A stretch of DNA of 64,000 bases from Batillaria attramentaria (lineage: Eukaryota > Mollusca > Gastropoda > Batillariidae): the NCBI GenBank assembly GCA_018292915.2, contig JACVVK020000289.1:28501-92500 (forward strand), given 5' to 3'. The notes beneath the pieces are model-generated. The model was not told the DNA's origin. It searched no databases and saw only the letters and a program-made list of their open reading frames with translations. How positions within the stretch are numbered: position 1 is the first letter of the stretch; every line of letters begins with the position of its first letter. Position numbers and translations under genes: made by a program. Of the stretch, positions 11,817 through 23,600 are shown one piece after another.

Positions 11817-12257
11817 GATGTGTGTGCCAGTGAAGGCAAGGCAGGCACCGTGAGTCTGCACGTTACTTTTGGGTCAATAGGGTAGCGAAAAACTGTCCAG
11901 CCAAGTTCCTGCCCCGCCAGACTAAGCCCTCAGTGCCGGTCACTCTCAAGATGATCTGCCCGGCGCACACAGCCTTGATCTTGACACGAGGCCAAATCCC
12001 TGCAGACCACGTGCACGCTCCTGTTTCCAGTTACTGTATCAGAGTGTGCATTCTACTCTTTTTTTCTGTTCCAGTTAACGTCCATCGGCTTGACGCGGAC
12101 AGGAGACATTTTGGCTTTTCGCGCCATCAGCGGCCCGACCTTTGACCCCCTTCCCCCGTTCCGGTGGAGCACGGCCTTCAACTCCAGCAGCAGGTCACAC
12201 TTGGGACAACCTGACCTCTGGAACTTTGGACCCATCTGGTACAATGGAACGTTTTAA
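448..12257 (+). CDS. Phospholipase B-like protein (PLBD1/2 family), 3' part, spliced
   Basis: A lysosomal or secreted Ntn-type hydrolase of the PLBD (lamina ancestor) family, proposed to deacylate phospholipids. Exons by splice sites and phase: 448-703, 1052-1149, 1554-1780, 2279-2367, 3105-3262, 3528-3623, 3944-4015, 5596-5749 and 12075-12257 (stop TAA). Visible family blocks are AYAAGLAEGYITRELI, GHCSAIVKVL (its Cys is the expected nucleophile exposed by autocleavage), AHDTWSSYNTMLRI, WAFSSYPGTMVSTDDFY, SGTYNNQWMVVDYK, RRDHSKVHDVDSL and the C-terminal AISGPTFDPLPPFRWST. The 5' exons lie left of the window. Two oddities: a C5 run at 5678-5682 must be C4 for the conserved PRA-x-IFRRD frame, and the exon expected to encode the segment before LTSIGL was not found, apart from a possible 33-bp piece (6256-6288, GGIDMK) whose phase does not fit. 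The last intron hosts a 4.6-kb Tigger element. It converges on the WSB-type gene. PLBD1 and PLBD2 are not separable here. Confidence 0.88.
946..998. repeat. (CA)n/(CG)n microsatellite
   Basis: A CA tract of about 18 units running into a short CGCGCG block, inside a PLBD intron. Reading frames through it encode only His-Thr or Cys-Val repeats. Confidence 0.9.
2588..2745 (-). mobile_element. SINE 3'-body fragment (Arg-tRNA-type SINE family)
   Basis: Read on the minus strand this matches the body of the SINE at 5247-5410: GGCCAAATATT-GTGCTGGCC, TTTGATATCA and GTGATGGAAAAGG, with a GT/GGGTGG-rich tail. The tRNA-like head is missing, so it is a 5'-truncated copy in a PLBD intron. Confidence 0.75.
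5247..5410 (+). mobile_element. tRNA-Arg(UCU)-like SINE
   Basis: The head is a degenerate tRNA. It has an A-box-like GGTGGCCGAATGGTAGAGCG, an anticodon-arm-like TTGGACTTCTAATGC (TCT) and a B box GAGTTCGTATCCCGG. A family-specific body follows (GGGGCCAAATATTTGTGCTGG ... TTTGATATCACCC ... GTGGTGGAAAAGGACGTTAAAC). Other copies are at 62625-62795 (minus strand, full length), 2588-2745 and 28838-28960. It is a transposed SINE, not a functional tRNA gene. Confidence 0.85.
5765..5842. repeat. (CA)39 microsatellite
   Basis: A pure CA tract directly downstream of the PLBD exon ending at 5749. More CA/GT and T/G-rich low-complexity sequence fills 5935-6190. This is exactly where the missing PLBD exon would be expected, so misassembly or loss here is plausible. 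Confidence 0.95.
6568..6808 (+). mobile_element. tRNA-derived SINE, second family, with poly(A) tail
   Basis: The tRNA-like head has an A-box-like TAGTGTAGTGGGTAGCACG and a B box GGGTTTGAGTCCC. A unique body of about 150 bp ends in an A18 tail at 6791-6808. No relation to the Arg-like SINE body is seen. It lies in the PLBD intron just left of the Tigger element. Confidence 0.8.
7787..8345 (-). pseudogene. OTU-like cysteine protease domain remnant inside the Tigger element
   Basis: On the minus strand just past the minisatellite, three blocks of an OTU (ovarian tumour) deubiquitinase-like fold can be read. The first is IVGDENCLYRA with GSQEYHENIRALIVDLMC (Cys box, about 8175-8080). The second is WGSDVEIFAAATLLQTT (about 7984-7930). 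The third is KIYLRNLCHHFERVV (His box, about 7846-7802). Each is in a different reading frame, so two frameshifts separate them and the domain is decayed. OTU domains have a conserved D-G-N-C box; here Gly is replaced by Glu. If the one-base lesion near 8865 is discounted, DDE domain, acidic repeat and Cys box are one continuous frame. Whether this was part of the transposase or a separate captured gene cannot be told from one copy. Confidence 0.7.
8346..9115. repeat. Coding-type minisatellite (27/36/42-bp units)
   Basis: About 20 imperfect units built on CTTTCATCCCGTCTTTCCTC and TCTCTCTGTCTTCTT. Read on the minus strand in the transposase frame they encode units such as DGMKEDREREERE. One unit lacks a single base near 8865 (CCTTCTCCATCCC), shifting the frame from the DDE frame to the OTU-like frame. 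Unit lengths are multiples of three, which suggests the array expanded while the protein was still selected. The plus-strand frames (Ser/Leu/Phe-rich) are shadows. Confidence 0.85.
9110..11373 (-). pseudogene. Tigger transposase (CENP-B HTH + DDE_1), broken
   Basis: Minus-strand blocks in order: 11353-11095 encodes a CENP-B-type N-terminal HTH (LSLKRKFEIIDYVEKNP, ELSVPASTLSKIIKDK); 10375-10080 encodes the second HTH (SDGWLHRWKKRHGISFK) and the start of the DDE domain (YNVDET, first Asp); then DRITILLCANMDGSDKRP in another frame; then 10012-9150 with LLVMDNCTVH (second Asp) and LQPLDVGVIHNLK (third Asp). The catalytic Asp residues are present. The usual roughly 40 residues after NVDET are missing, and at least two frameshifts break the reading, so the gene is dead. 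The gap 11095-10375 may be a real intron; it holds only simple repeats. Confidence 0.85.
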
Positions 12258-12605
12258 CGATGGATACAATTAGCCCTGTTCATTAGTCTGATTGATTTCC
12301 CCCCCCCCCCCCCCAATTCCAAAAGTGTGTAACTCCTGGTGCACGGGGTGTGAACACACCTGTGTTTGCAGGCAACAAACTTTCCCTGAATTCACATGAT
12401 TCAAATGTGATATAACTTTCATAGAATATGCATAGTTATGGTTTTGACGATTTGCATACTGACATGTATTATGATAACTCTGTTGTGTATTTGAAATTCA
12501 CATAATCCACAGTGTCGAGTTACACATACAAACGTAATATAGTAACAATGCTTTTTTAACACACATACAAAGAAAAGTATTTTTTTAGAAGTTTCATTGT
12601 TAACT
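12258..12605. other. Convergent intergenic gap
   Basis: AT-rich sequence with a C14 run at 12300-12314 between the PLBD stop and the probable 3' end of the minus-strand WSB gene. I see no ORF and no clear AATAAA for PLBD. Two converging transcription units with only about 350 bp between them probably overlap in their UTRs. Confidence 0.5.
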
Positions 12606-15012
12606 TTTATTTCAGAAGGGAATCAAAATAACACAAATAGGTGTTATGCACTATGTACAGTTGGAAGTGTATGTACATTTTTTTAAAGAATACAGTACCA
12701 TAGAATACTGTAAGGAAAAAAATAGGATGCAATACTGGAAATTTCGATTACAATTAGCTGCAATGAAAACGCAATACAAATTGAGGCACAGTTAATGAAA
12801 GCACAGAAGCAAAGTGTTGTGCAGTTTGAAAAAAGGCATACGCACTTTTATCACCAACAAAAACTCACACCAATAGTCCCTCAATACATGAACAGCAGAT
12901 TACCAGCTTGTGCCTGTCCATCTTCATATTTGCACAGATCTGGATTAAACTAGACGTAACATTATATGTGAACATCTCATTCTGACTCTTGCTTTCAAAC
13001 ACGCTACCAAAACAATTAGGTTCCTCCAATTGTTTCAGTCCGAGTCAAAATAATCAAGCTTCTAAATTCTATACAAGTTACTTTTCCCGAAACTGCCATA
13101 TACAATATAGTGGATAATAATGAATTTGCCTGCAAAACTGTGGAAATAACCTCAAATCAAGTAAGACCTGAAAATACATTCACACCATCTGCATTCCACA
13201 TCTCTCTCTTCCTCTTCTCACACGCACAACACGCAAATGTATGCAGTCAAGAACAGATACTGATTATCATAATTTCTAAGATGAAACAGCGAAATTTTTT
13301 GTCCTTTTGGGTGAAGTGGTTACAAATGATTGAAGCAAATAAAACCAGATTATGGTCTTCCAAAGATTCATGCTGACAAAATACAAGCAAAAATTGGATG
13401 GGCTGCATTTTGTCAATTCCACTCCATCTGGCAGTGATTTAAAAAAAAAAAAAAAATTTCAGTATTTTAACAACTACTTTTCTAATCTACATAGACAATG
13501 GTTTAGCATGTGGTAAGCTTTTCACATAGGCGTAATTGACTAACCCACTATCATTGTTGCATACAATCTCTTAATTATTCTAATATCTTCAGAGCTACTT
13601 TAGCCTTCATAAGGCAGATCAAGCCATACAAGTTTGAAAAAACCCTGGCAGAACATGTCAATAGTCCAGAAAAAACCATGAAGCAAGCTGGAAAAAATAC
13701 CTGGAAAACATTTTTTTTAAAAATGCCAAAGATGTGATCTTGGACACTTCATGCACACATGCATCATTCATCAATTGCCAGCTTGTATGTGTTTACATGC
13801 AGGGCTTAGTATCTGCAGAACATCATACCGATTCAAATTGAAATGTCCCCTTACATGTACTTCTTCACCATAGTGACTTATGTCCTATCATTTCTGCGTC
13901 CTATCATTTCTGCGCCATAGTCGTTATGACTCAGGACATATCTCCCATACTTTTACAGTCAGCCAGGACATGTGTGTTCTTATAGTTTCACGGTCGGTCG
14001 TTTGGGGTCGGATCTCGGCTAAAAGCCGAATTTTTTTTTTTTAAAGCCGATGATCTGTCTGTCACGCCGGCTGGCCGAGCCGAAGTTTTCAGGAGTGAAT
14101 CGGCTCGATTATGTCCGTTTCTGCGAGATTCCTGTGCTGGCTGGACTAACTTCCAAGAAAACGCAACTTTCGGTGAGGATATGTATCTACAGAACATCTT
14201 TAATTCATGGAGGTGGAGGGAGCACGTAACAGTAGGGAATCTAGTCGAAAAACTTGTGAAACTGCCCCGGCATAGAGAGCCGAAACTTTCTGTAAAAAGC
14301 CGAAACTTTCGGCTAAATCGCCGAAGAAAAAAATCCTGGCAACATCACTGTAGTTTCCATGGATATGAAGCCATGCATATGATGCTGGGTGGCCAAATGA
14401 ATAGTTCTCTTATGGGGGACAGTTGTAAGTGTCTCTCTGTAAGTATAGCAACTTTACGTTACTCAACAGTTCATTGTATAATATTGCATTGTACCTGGAC
14501 ACATGCCAGCAGTTGTTTTCATTTATACGGTGAATGCACTGACAGTGTCACCAAGTCAAATAGCTATCACAGCAGAAATGCCTTGCATTATGTCTCTGGT
14601 CAACTGATGATGGGCTCTGGAAAGATCCAATGTCTACACCAACAATACAAAATTAATACGCAACAGGTTAAATCTAAACAACAGAAAAAAAATCCTTGTC
14701 ATTATTACTGGCATTAGAAGAGGAAAAAGGACAAACAAGCAAAGGTAGATCCGAAAAGAAGTTCTCAAACTCCCTTCCAAACAAGCTTGCCCCTGTTCAT
14801 ATACATTGTATATTTGCTGAATCTCTTTCACCGCCTGCTTTTAACAGAAGTACACTTGCTCACTTATCTCACAAGTAACGTACTTCCATAAATACTGATA
14901 CAGGTATTACAAATCTCATCCATTCCCTGAGACAAAGGGCTAGACATTAACTTCTCACTGTCTGCATTCATCATCGAATTAGGAGTGCCCAAGTGCAAGG
15001 ATTCAGTAACTA

Positions 15013-15425
15013 CAGGGTCCATACAGGTTCACAGTCTCAAAAATTCATGACTTTTCCATGACTTTTTTGGGCCAACTCTCCTGTTTTCCATGGCACCTTC
15101 CTCACCTTCTTTCACACTGACACACGCAAGGGTAGAAATTATGAGCTTATCCAAGTTAACGCAGTCAGCAAGACCAATGTTCAGAGTCAGTCATTAGCCT
15201 TATGGGAAGGCACTTTGTTGGTATTTTTGGTCATCAGTCCTGTGACTAGTGTGAGTAATCACCAAGCTGACCGTTTCACTGTTGGGCTCAAAATAGCGTC
15301 CATATAATTCCAAAATTCCATGACTTTTCATGACTCTTGAGATAATTTCATAACTTTCCAGGCCTGAAAAAGCTATTTCCAAATTCCATGACTTTTCCAG
15401 GATTCCATGACCTGTATGGACCCTG
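15013..15425. mobile_element. CAGGG-ended non-autonomous element, 6-bp duplication TAACTA
   Basis: Perfect 16-bp inverted ends (CAGGGTCCATACAGGT at 15013 and ACCTGTATGGACCCTG at 15425). TAACTA lies directly before and directly after. The subterminal parts repeat TTCCATGACTTTTC several times. No coding capacity. The CAGGG ends fit hAT-like elements, but the duplication is 6 bp, not the usual 8. Confidence 0.85.
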
Positions 15426-16689
15426 TAACTAACTATCAGATATGGTATTGTTGGTATACAATGTTGGTATTTAACCCCTGACCTCTTTATCACTTTATGG
15501 CAGCTATGGTACATGTAGCTGCGAAATCTATATCCAGATCCAATACTGCATTCTCACCAACGTTTTCTCTGATGAAGTGACTCGATGTACTTAAAACATC
15601 CAAGTGGAAGCTCTGACAAAAAAAAAAAAAATTCACTATCAAGTTTTTGTCATCATAATCATCACTTTATACACTAAATAATGCAGATTTTGTATTTGAC
15701 AAAACCTTCAAAATCATGAGCTTTAATCAGAACATCTGCCACAGCCTGAGAGCAAACCTGGAGTGGGGGGAAGACAGGAGGGAAAACATGCTTTTAAGAA
15801 AAAATTCAGATCTGTTAACATCGTGCACAAACGCACCCCCTCTATTGATACATGTATTACAGACAGAAATGCTGCTATCCTATCTCTCTTTTAAACAGAC
15901 TCATTCAAGTCAACATATAATGCTCCGTAAGTGCCGAAAATCGCATCAAAACGCCTGCACTGAGTCACATTCAATGTCATCCCCTTGCTGCCTTTATCAG
16001 TATAGTCTCCATCATAATATCTTTGTGCAACGTCAAGTCACACAATATTTGCGCTGCACACCAAGTATCTTTGTAATATCAGCATTTCTGTTAAAGGAGT
16101 GAAGAAAGCATCTGTGGGCAAGTGAAACCTCCATCTTTAGATGAACTGAGAGGGCTGGCTGGCAGGCCACACACATCGCATAGCAAAGAACCAACAATCA
16201 CTCCGGCTGAAGAGCACACTGGAATGGAGAATCTCTTGGCGCAGGTAACAGAACCAACAGGCCCCTGCTGAGAACTACCCCTGTGATGGAGAAAATTTCT
16301 CTATCATCTGAAGGCAGCCCTCTTGCAGGAGAAAAGGAACACAGCATGTCTGGAGCAAACGTCTTTTGGAGACTTCAGTTCCCTGGTCATCACAGATAAT
16401 CTCTTTCAGGCTTTCTCTGAGTGCCACAAATCTGCAACTGCACATGGACAGTACTTTTGTATCTTTTGGTTATTATTTTTTTTTCAATCTTTCAATTTTC
16501 GTTGTATAGATATCTGAAAGGTAAAAGCATAATTGTAAAGGCAAATACATGTACAAACATTTGGGCAAGATAAAATGTCAAATTGGAGCCCAAGCTCAAA
16601 TATCACAAACTCTTAACTTGCTGATTGGAAACATTTCATTTTCCGTCCTTTTTAACTGCTTGATGGCTTGAAATATACACAGAGTATGT

Positions 16690-16752
16690 CTGTATGGGCT
16701 GTCGATGGCCTATGCTCCACGTGGAGCCAAGGGCCTAAGTAAGTAAGTAAGA
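16690..16752 (+). mobile_element. LINE 3'-end fragment with (TAAG)n tail
   Basis: GGGCTGTCGATGGCCTATGCTCC, CACGTGGAGCCAAGGGCC and TAAGTAAGTAAG match the 3' end of the longer copy at 22645-22926. The coding-type sequence resembles the end of a LINE ORF2 ([18 protein letters not shown]). Confidence 0.7.
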
Positions 16753-16830
16753 TGTCTGTATGGGCCTCTGACAATCACTAGAACTTGCATTACATGAAAT
16801 GAAATCAGACTTACTCAGAATGCAGGCGAT

Positions 16831-18735
16831 TCATTTAGTCAGTGTGTAAGCCAAATACTCAAGCAGACGGTTGGGGACAGGCAGGGCCTCAAGATCTGGC
16901 GTTGGCACAAGACTGCGCACTGCACGTCGACAAATGTGCATCAGCGAGTCTGGTGTACTTGGAGTGGACAGCACCGACAGTGAACCATGGCTGCACCTGT
17001 TTGATGAGACAGAAACATACATCTGAAAGTTTGTATCATGACAACCTGGTGCAATACTTGCCAAAGTTCAATAAGATAAGTGTGAAAAAGGAAGCCAAAG
17101 AGCAAAGGTTCATAAACATTTGTAAAGTTCAAAGATTCAACAATACAGAAACTGTGGGAGATGCTTGGAGGGAGACTGCATCTTATGCAGCCAGTTATTT
17201 GAAGGCAAGTCTACAGTGATCTCCCATCATCTGCTGGTGTCCTTAGTTATACATAATGACAGTGTCAAAAATAAGTCATAACCACTGAATCAGTCTTACA
17301 AGGCTTTCCAAAGCTGACAAAACTGCGACGCTGATTTGCTTACACATGGCTGCCATTTATTAAAGTTCTGTCAAACTAACATTCCCTTTGTGCCAAATTT
17401 CATCAGCACTCAAAAGCCTAGCCAGGTTGGAATACATTACATCTTTACTTCAATAACCAGAGACCTTCACAATCTATTCTAGCTCCAAAGAGAGAGAAAA
17501 AAATCTATTCTAGCAAAAAAAAAAAAAAAATTTGTGCAAAAATAACACAAATTGGAGATGGGATGATGCCAACAAACCTGGGAACCTATACACACTAGCA
17601 ACAAGAGGTGCTATATCCGCAGCAGACGCAGAAAGTTTTTGGCTTTCTGGCTGCCACAACACATGAAGACATGTCCTCCCATCTTGTCCGTGTTCTCAAC
17701 TGCGAAGAAAATTATCGGGTTCCAATGACATGATCAAAATGGGCATCATGTGCCCACATTTACAATTCAACTAACAAGTGAGAATGAAAAAAAAAAGAGC
17801 CTAATAATCACATTTCAAAAGGCCAAAAAATTACCTCCTACCACAGAAACTGGTTGTGTGCCTACACAAATAAATACATGTATATAAAGCAATCTAAAAT
17901 ATAAAAAAAAATAACTCCTACTTTGCAACTAAAATTGTATGGTAAACCATACTGCATGTGTGCTGATGTTATGTTGTTTTGTCCCTTTCTGTTCTGCATG
18001 AGAGCTGTACAACGAAGTTTGTTGTTGGTGGTGTTTTTCTTGTTTTCTTTTTCACTTAATGCAATTCGTAGTTTTAAAAAAAAAGTACAACCAACACCAA
18101 AAGGCTTCCCCCTCTTACTATTTTACACGCGCAAGTGCTAAAAATGCACAAATAGTTTAGGTACAGTTCAGCACATGATGGCCGAGATGGTAGACGACAT
18201 GCAGTTCATTTAAGGACCTGTTAGATGTACCGAAACTACAGTGTAACAGGTTTATACATCCTGGTATTTACCAGTGACAAAACACTGCCCTCAGACCAAC
18301 ATAGTATACACGCAGAACTTAAAAGCAACTTCAAGTAATCTGCCTGCATTTTGAAACTTGTTCTGTGACCTGCACGATAGGTCACCTCGTAACCTACTCG
18401 TACTGCCACAACAGCATAATCCAAACGGAGCACTGTATTGTTGTATTCTTTCGTCACTTCAATTCGGACACAATACTGTGCACTCTATCTTCTATGATTT
18501 GTGTACTAATTTGTGTACACATCCTCAAGATAAAAATGAACAAGGACAATGAGCAATATCGATTTATTAGGTTAACGGCGCATTCAGATAGTTTTATCTT
18601 TCAACTGGGTCAGCTTGGGTGGGGAAAAAAGCCGAGATACGGTGGAGAAGAGAAGAGAGGGTGGGGGAGTAGGGGGGGGGAGTGGAGGGGGGGGGGGTGG
18701 TATGTTGTAGCTGAATAGTTTGACCCGATAATCCC

Positions 18736-18773
<38 letters not shown>

Positions 18774-20217
18774 GTCACTAAAAAGCGCAAGTCGAACCAA
18801 AACCTGAGGAGGAATAAACTGAACAGTAATGGTCTGACAAGCTGCAACCACCACGGAAAGTCCTGCACGTCAGCAAAACTACCTGTGTAGACAAAACAAG
18901 TTTCCATAACCCAAACACGCTGTTTGTGCCGAGGCCGGAGAGCAGTAAATATTTGCCAGGTCACCTACTGGCGTAAAATCGGGACAGACACTAGCTACCG
19001 TGACTGAGCTGACAAAGAGCAGGGCGAGGGTACAACCATATGCCCGATTTCAGCCTACCCGCACCCGCACTCCGACGCCGCATAAAGCTTGTGGGGGTAA
19101 CTAAAAATACTTTGTTTACACGATACTCATGACTTACATGACGTAAATAGGACTGGCGCGGGGATGATGTTACGACAGGCAAGCAAAATCGGCCTGGCCC
19201 ATTTCAAAATATCGGGTACGCTTACGTGCAACTTCGTAACACTTAGGCAACAAACGAACGAACACGTTTTTGTTTTCGACCGAAAGACATTTTGAAATAC
19301 ACTGGCCAAAGTCCAATCTACCGTTGCTTACACACACACACACACACACAGAGGAGTGGGGGGGGGGGGGGAGAAAGCACAGAAGAAAGAAACAGACGCC
19401 TGTCAGTGTGAATTCATTTTCAGACACATAACCTCTGCCTAAGAATTCACCCTCCGCCGCTGAACTGGAACTAAAACAGTGTAAGCTATTCCTGAATAGG
19501 TCATACAGAATATTTCCTTTCCAAAATAGCCTGTGATTAGTCACAACAAAGCACGCTTGCATCTAAGTATATGGCAAACTGTGTTTACTTGGGTTGACCT
19601 CACACTGCATTGCAAATGTCAAAAGATAATACATGTAGTAGCTGTCCCTGACCTTGTTATACATGCCGTCGATCGCAAAACCAGTTTTCGCAGAGCTCTA
19701 CGTTTTTAATTTTAAGTTCCTGATAATCGCTCTTGCTGAAGATTTACAAATGCACAATTTTAAAGATTGTGACAGAAAGGCTGAGTGTACATCACAATAT
19801 GCCATCAAGTTAACGCCCAATAATAAAATTATGAGCAGTAAAGTCTGGGTGCTGCAAAGCCCGTGAACAGATGTTCCACAAACTCGCTTATCTTCTGACA
19901 GCTGAGTGTTTACAGCTGAGTGTTTACAGCTGACAAGGTGGACGGCACAGCAAGATTAATAATGATGAACAACAAAGGACCATATTGACTGTACACCTGT
20001 ACAGGCAGGTCTGACAGTAGCAAAAATATTCATGCATGCAATGTGCATGCAACAGACGCAGCGTGATCGCCCTACATTTTCTCTGCCAAGCGTTTGTCAT
20101 CTAAATCTGACTAGACAGCCACTATGTTATTCGCACTCACACAAAGCCAGCATAGGTTGCTGTGACCTAGTGACACACACATCCTGCATTACATAATGCT
20201 GGGAACATAAGCTGATG

Positions 20218-20257
<40 letters not shown>

Positions 20258-20584
20258 ATCTGAAGGGCAACAACGTGACTGAGGACACAACCACATACAG
20301 CTTTTTCCTGTTTCCTCAACTCTCCATCTCCAGCTTCATAAGTAGAACAATGCAGACAGACGTGTGTAAGGATGGGCACAGCAAGTAGGAAGGAGGTCAT
20401 TCAGTTAATCTGTTAAGGCAGTGAACTCTAAGGACTAGGTTTCAGTTGTTCCCCATACACACAAAAAATCTGACCCTGTGTAGCTGGCTGAAACATTACT
20501 GGTATCCTGCACACTACTCACGACCTGTGTAAAGAAATAGCTGCAAGGTCCTCTGCTTACAGGGGTTTGTGTGTGTGGTGTGTG

Positions 20585-20617
<33 letters not shown>

Positions 20618-23600
20618 GAGAGAGAGAGAGAGAGATTATAGTTTTGTACAACTAGAACACACGGTATACTATGGGCAAAGTACCAACAACGCAACATAAA
20701 TTATCAGCACTTCAACTCAGCACTAGGGACAGACAGCCCCACAGTATGACATGAAGTGCGTGCACTAGGCTTGAATGGATGGGAAAAATGTCAGCCTGTC
20801 TGAAGCTTGAAACTGCATACATGTACTGACACACGCACAGTATGTGTGTGCATGACCGACTGAATGCATCTGTTTATGTAACTGCACTTCACCTGCCATC
20901 TGAACGTGTGGCACCGACCTACTTCTGCAGTGAAGTGCTATGCTCCTAGTCGCACATATATATATAAATACATGTAAATAAAAACAATGGACGAGATAAA
21001 TGAAACACTGATCAATTTTTTAAAAAAGTCCTTGAGTGACAGTTTCAAACCCAAACTTCACAATGAAACTAAAACAAACCAGTTTACAACAGTTACCTTA
21101 TGGCCTACACCCTGTCCTCCCCTACCAACTATCCTTCTAAAAAAAAATAATAATAATAACAATAATAATAATTAAATAAACACAGCTTACCAGAAAATAC
21201 AAATTTACAAAACATTCATTTATTTTAGATACTGCTTGATGCGAAGCATACAACTGTAAACGCTCTGATACAAATTTATACAAAGAGCCATCTGATATGA
21301 AGAAAATTGTAGCGATATATGCCGGTATTGTAACATGAACAGTTTCTGAAAAAAAAAAAAAAAAATTCCGCTCCAAATTTTAAAAAAAAAGAAGAAACAT
21401 TTACAACTTCACAGGCAGATATCACTACAAGCTTCAGAAAACAGACACACACAATGAAGGATTGATCAAGCAGCATTTATGTTAAAAAAAATTAATAAAG
21501 TCTTGAGTAAATGAAAAATGAATAAATGTGAGAGAAAGAACAAAGATACTAACCCAACAGCCAGCAGATGCCCATCAGGTGAGAAGGAGCAACACAGAGC
21601 ACCGTCAATCTGTGCTATGGCTGAGGGATCACTCAAATCCTGCAGTTGCCAGACGCGCACATAACTGTGTGACAAACAAACACACGCTTTGTCAGGGCAG
21701 TAAGACCATCTGTAACTCAGATAGTGTAAACATGAAGATTGACAAATCTTTATTCACTTTTGTCCCCTGAAACACATTTGGCAACCTTTCCTCGCTTCTT
21801 TCCAAAATGTGAATTACTCATGCAAAAATCTTGCACAAGCACTTACTTGAAATTTCTGAGAATGATCTGTAGAATTTGTAGAATCCTGATTCGTACCCCT
21901 GAGCTCAGATATGTTATTAAGTTAGAATTCAGTTTAATCACCCCCTCATGAGAAGAAAATGAAACAAAAGAAAATCTCTTACCCGTCCTCTCCAACTGAG
22001 GCCAGCCTAGTGCCGTCTGGTGCAAAGTCGACTCCCAACACATAATGATCATTGGCTCCGCCTGCGTAGATGGGTCGTGGACTTGGATGCAAGTGCCTGA
22101 AACATCAGAATTTTACAGTTACAACTGTCTCCTTTTGACTACAAAGCAATAAGTAGCCGATGATGAAGAATTGCTCAAAGGAAAATAGAGATTGCCACCG
22201 GCTGACAGACAACAGACAATGGAGGGACAAAACACAGACATCACTTTGTTTCCATATATAATTTTAATTATATGTACATGAGCCAAAAATTTGAAAAATA
22301 TAGAAGGGGTTTGAAAGCTGAACTTTACTTTGATTTGCACTCACCCAAGTTCAGCCAAAATGCTCTGCGTGTACACATCCCAAATGATGACACGTGTGTC
22401 ACGAGAAGCAGTGGCCAGCAGAGCACCATCTGGTGAGAAATCGCAGCTGACAACATCGTGGTGATGCCCTTCTAACCTTATTCGCTTCTCAACACTTCGA
22501 CCCTGGATTTCAAACAACAGCACCTGAAACACAACGTGAGTGAAACACGTTAAGTGGATCAGAATCAAAATATCACTCATGAGTGACTGCAATTCTCTGT
22601 ACATGCATCTTGGCAGCATTCTATTTTTATTGACACCGTGCCATTTGATTCCTGCGGAGGAAGTGGGGCTGGATTGGACACACCCTCAGGAAGCCAGCAT
22701 CCAGCACCACACGCCAAGCCCTGACATGGAACCCACAGGGGAAAAGGAAGAGAGGCCGGCCTTGCAACAGCTGGAGGCGGGACACTGAGGCAGAGTTATA
22801 ACTTATATAAGCAGGGGACCAACTGGACTGGAGTGGCAAGAATAGCCCAGAACAGAGTGCGATGGCGAAGGGTTGTCGATGGCCTATGCTCCACGTGGAG
22901 CCAGGGGCCTAAGTAAGTAAGTAAGTGCCATTTGATTAGAAAGAAAGAATGCACCTGTCCACAAGATCAATGCTCAATACAGTAAACTGCATACAACATA
23001 ACATGGTTTAACAAAGACACTGACAATATTCATAGAAAATGTAGATAGATCTACATGTACTATACTTTGTAAAATCTGCACTTACAGTTTTATGGCTGCC
23101 AGCCACAGCCATGAAGTTTGTTTTTGGAGACCAGCGACAACTGAAGGCATGCTTCGTGTTCGTTTTGATGGTCAGGTACAGGTTACAGTCTCCCTGCTGG
23201 TCAAATTCCCACAGTTTTACAAAACCATCCTTGGAAGCAGATGCCAACCGTAAGCTGTCATCTGATGCGAAGTGAAGATCTCCCACAATGTCTTTGTGAT
23301 CAAGCAGTTCACACAGCAATGACCCTGTATATCAAACCAAATGTCAGAATGAGACATCTGCAACAGTCAGCCACTGCTTCAACTGTGTGCCCCACTGGTA
23401 TTATTTTTCTTCTGAGCCAAAAACCACCAAGCTAGCCTTACAGCACAACACAAGATATGCACACGGAGATGCCTCTACTCTTTGCAAGTGAAGATTTGGG
23501 GGGTTTTTTTGGTGTGTTATGAATTTTTTTTTGTTTAAATCCAGGGTTTGCCTAGAGTCTTTCTACTTTCATTTTTAACAATTTCAGACGTACTTGCAGA

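Larger units (their letters stand above)
12606..16830 (-). other. Probable long 3' UTR of the WSB-type gene
   Basis: Below the WSB stop codon lie 4.2 kb of AT-rich sequence without coding signs. A minus-strand AATAAA (TTTATT on +) at 12606-12611 could be the poly(A) signal. Inside are a DNA-transposon insertion at 15013-15425 and a LINE tail at 16690-16752. At 14010-14340 a GCCGAAACTTT/CGGCT-rich repeat of unknown family occurs. The extent of the UTR is inferred, not shown. Confidence 0.35.

Noticed and set aside
13860..13925. Short repeat GTCCTATCATTTCTGCG (twice)
   Set aside because: Only two adjacent 17-base copies; too little to call an element or site.
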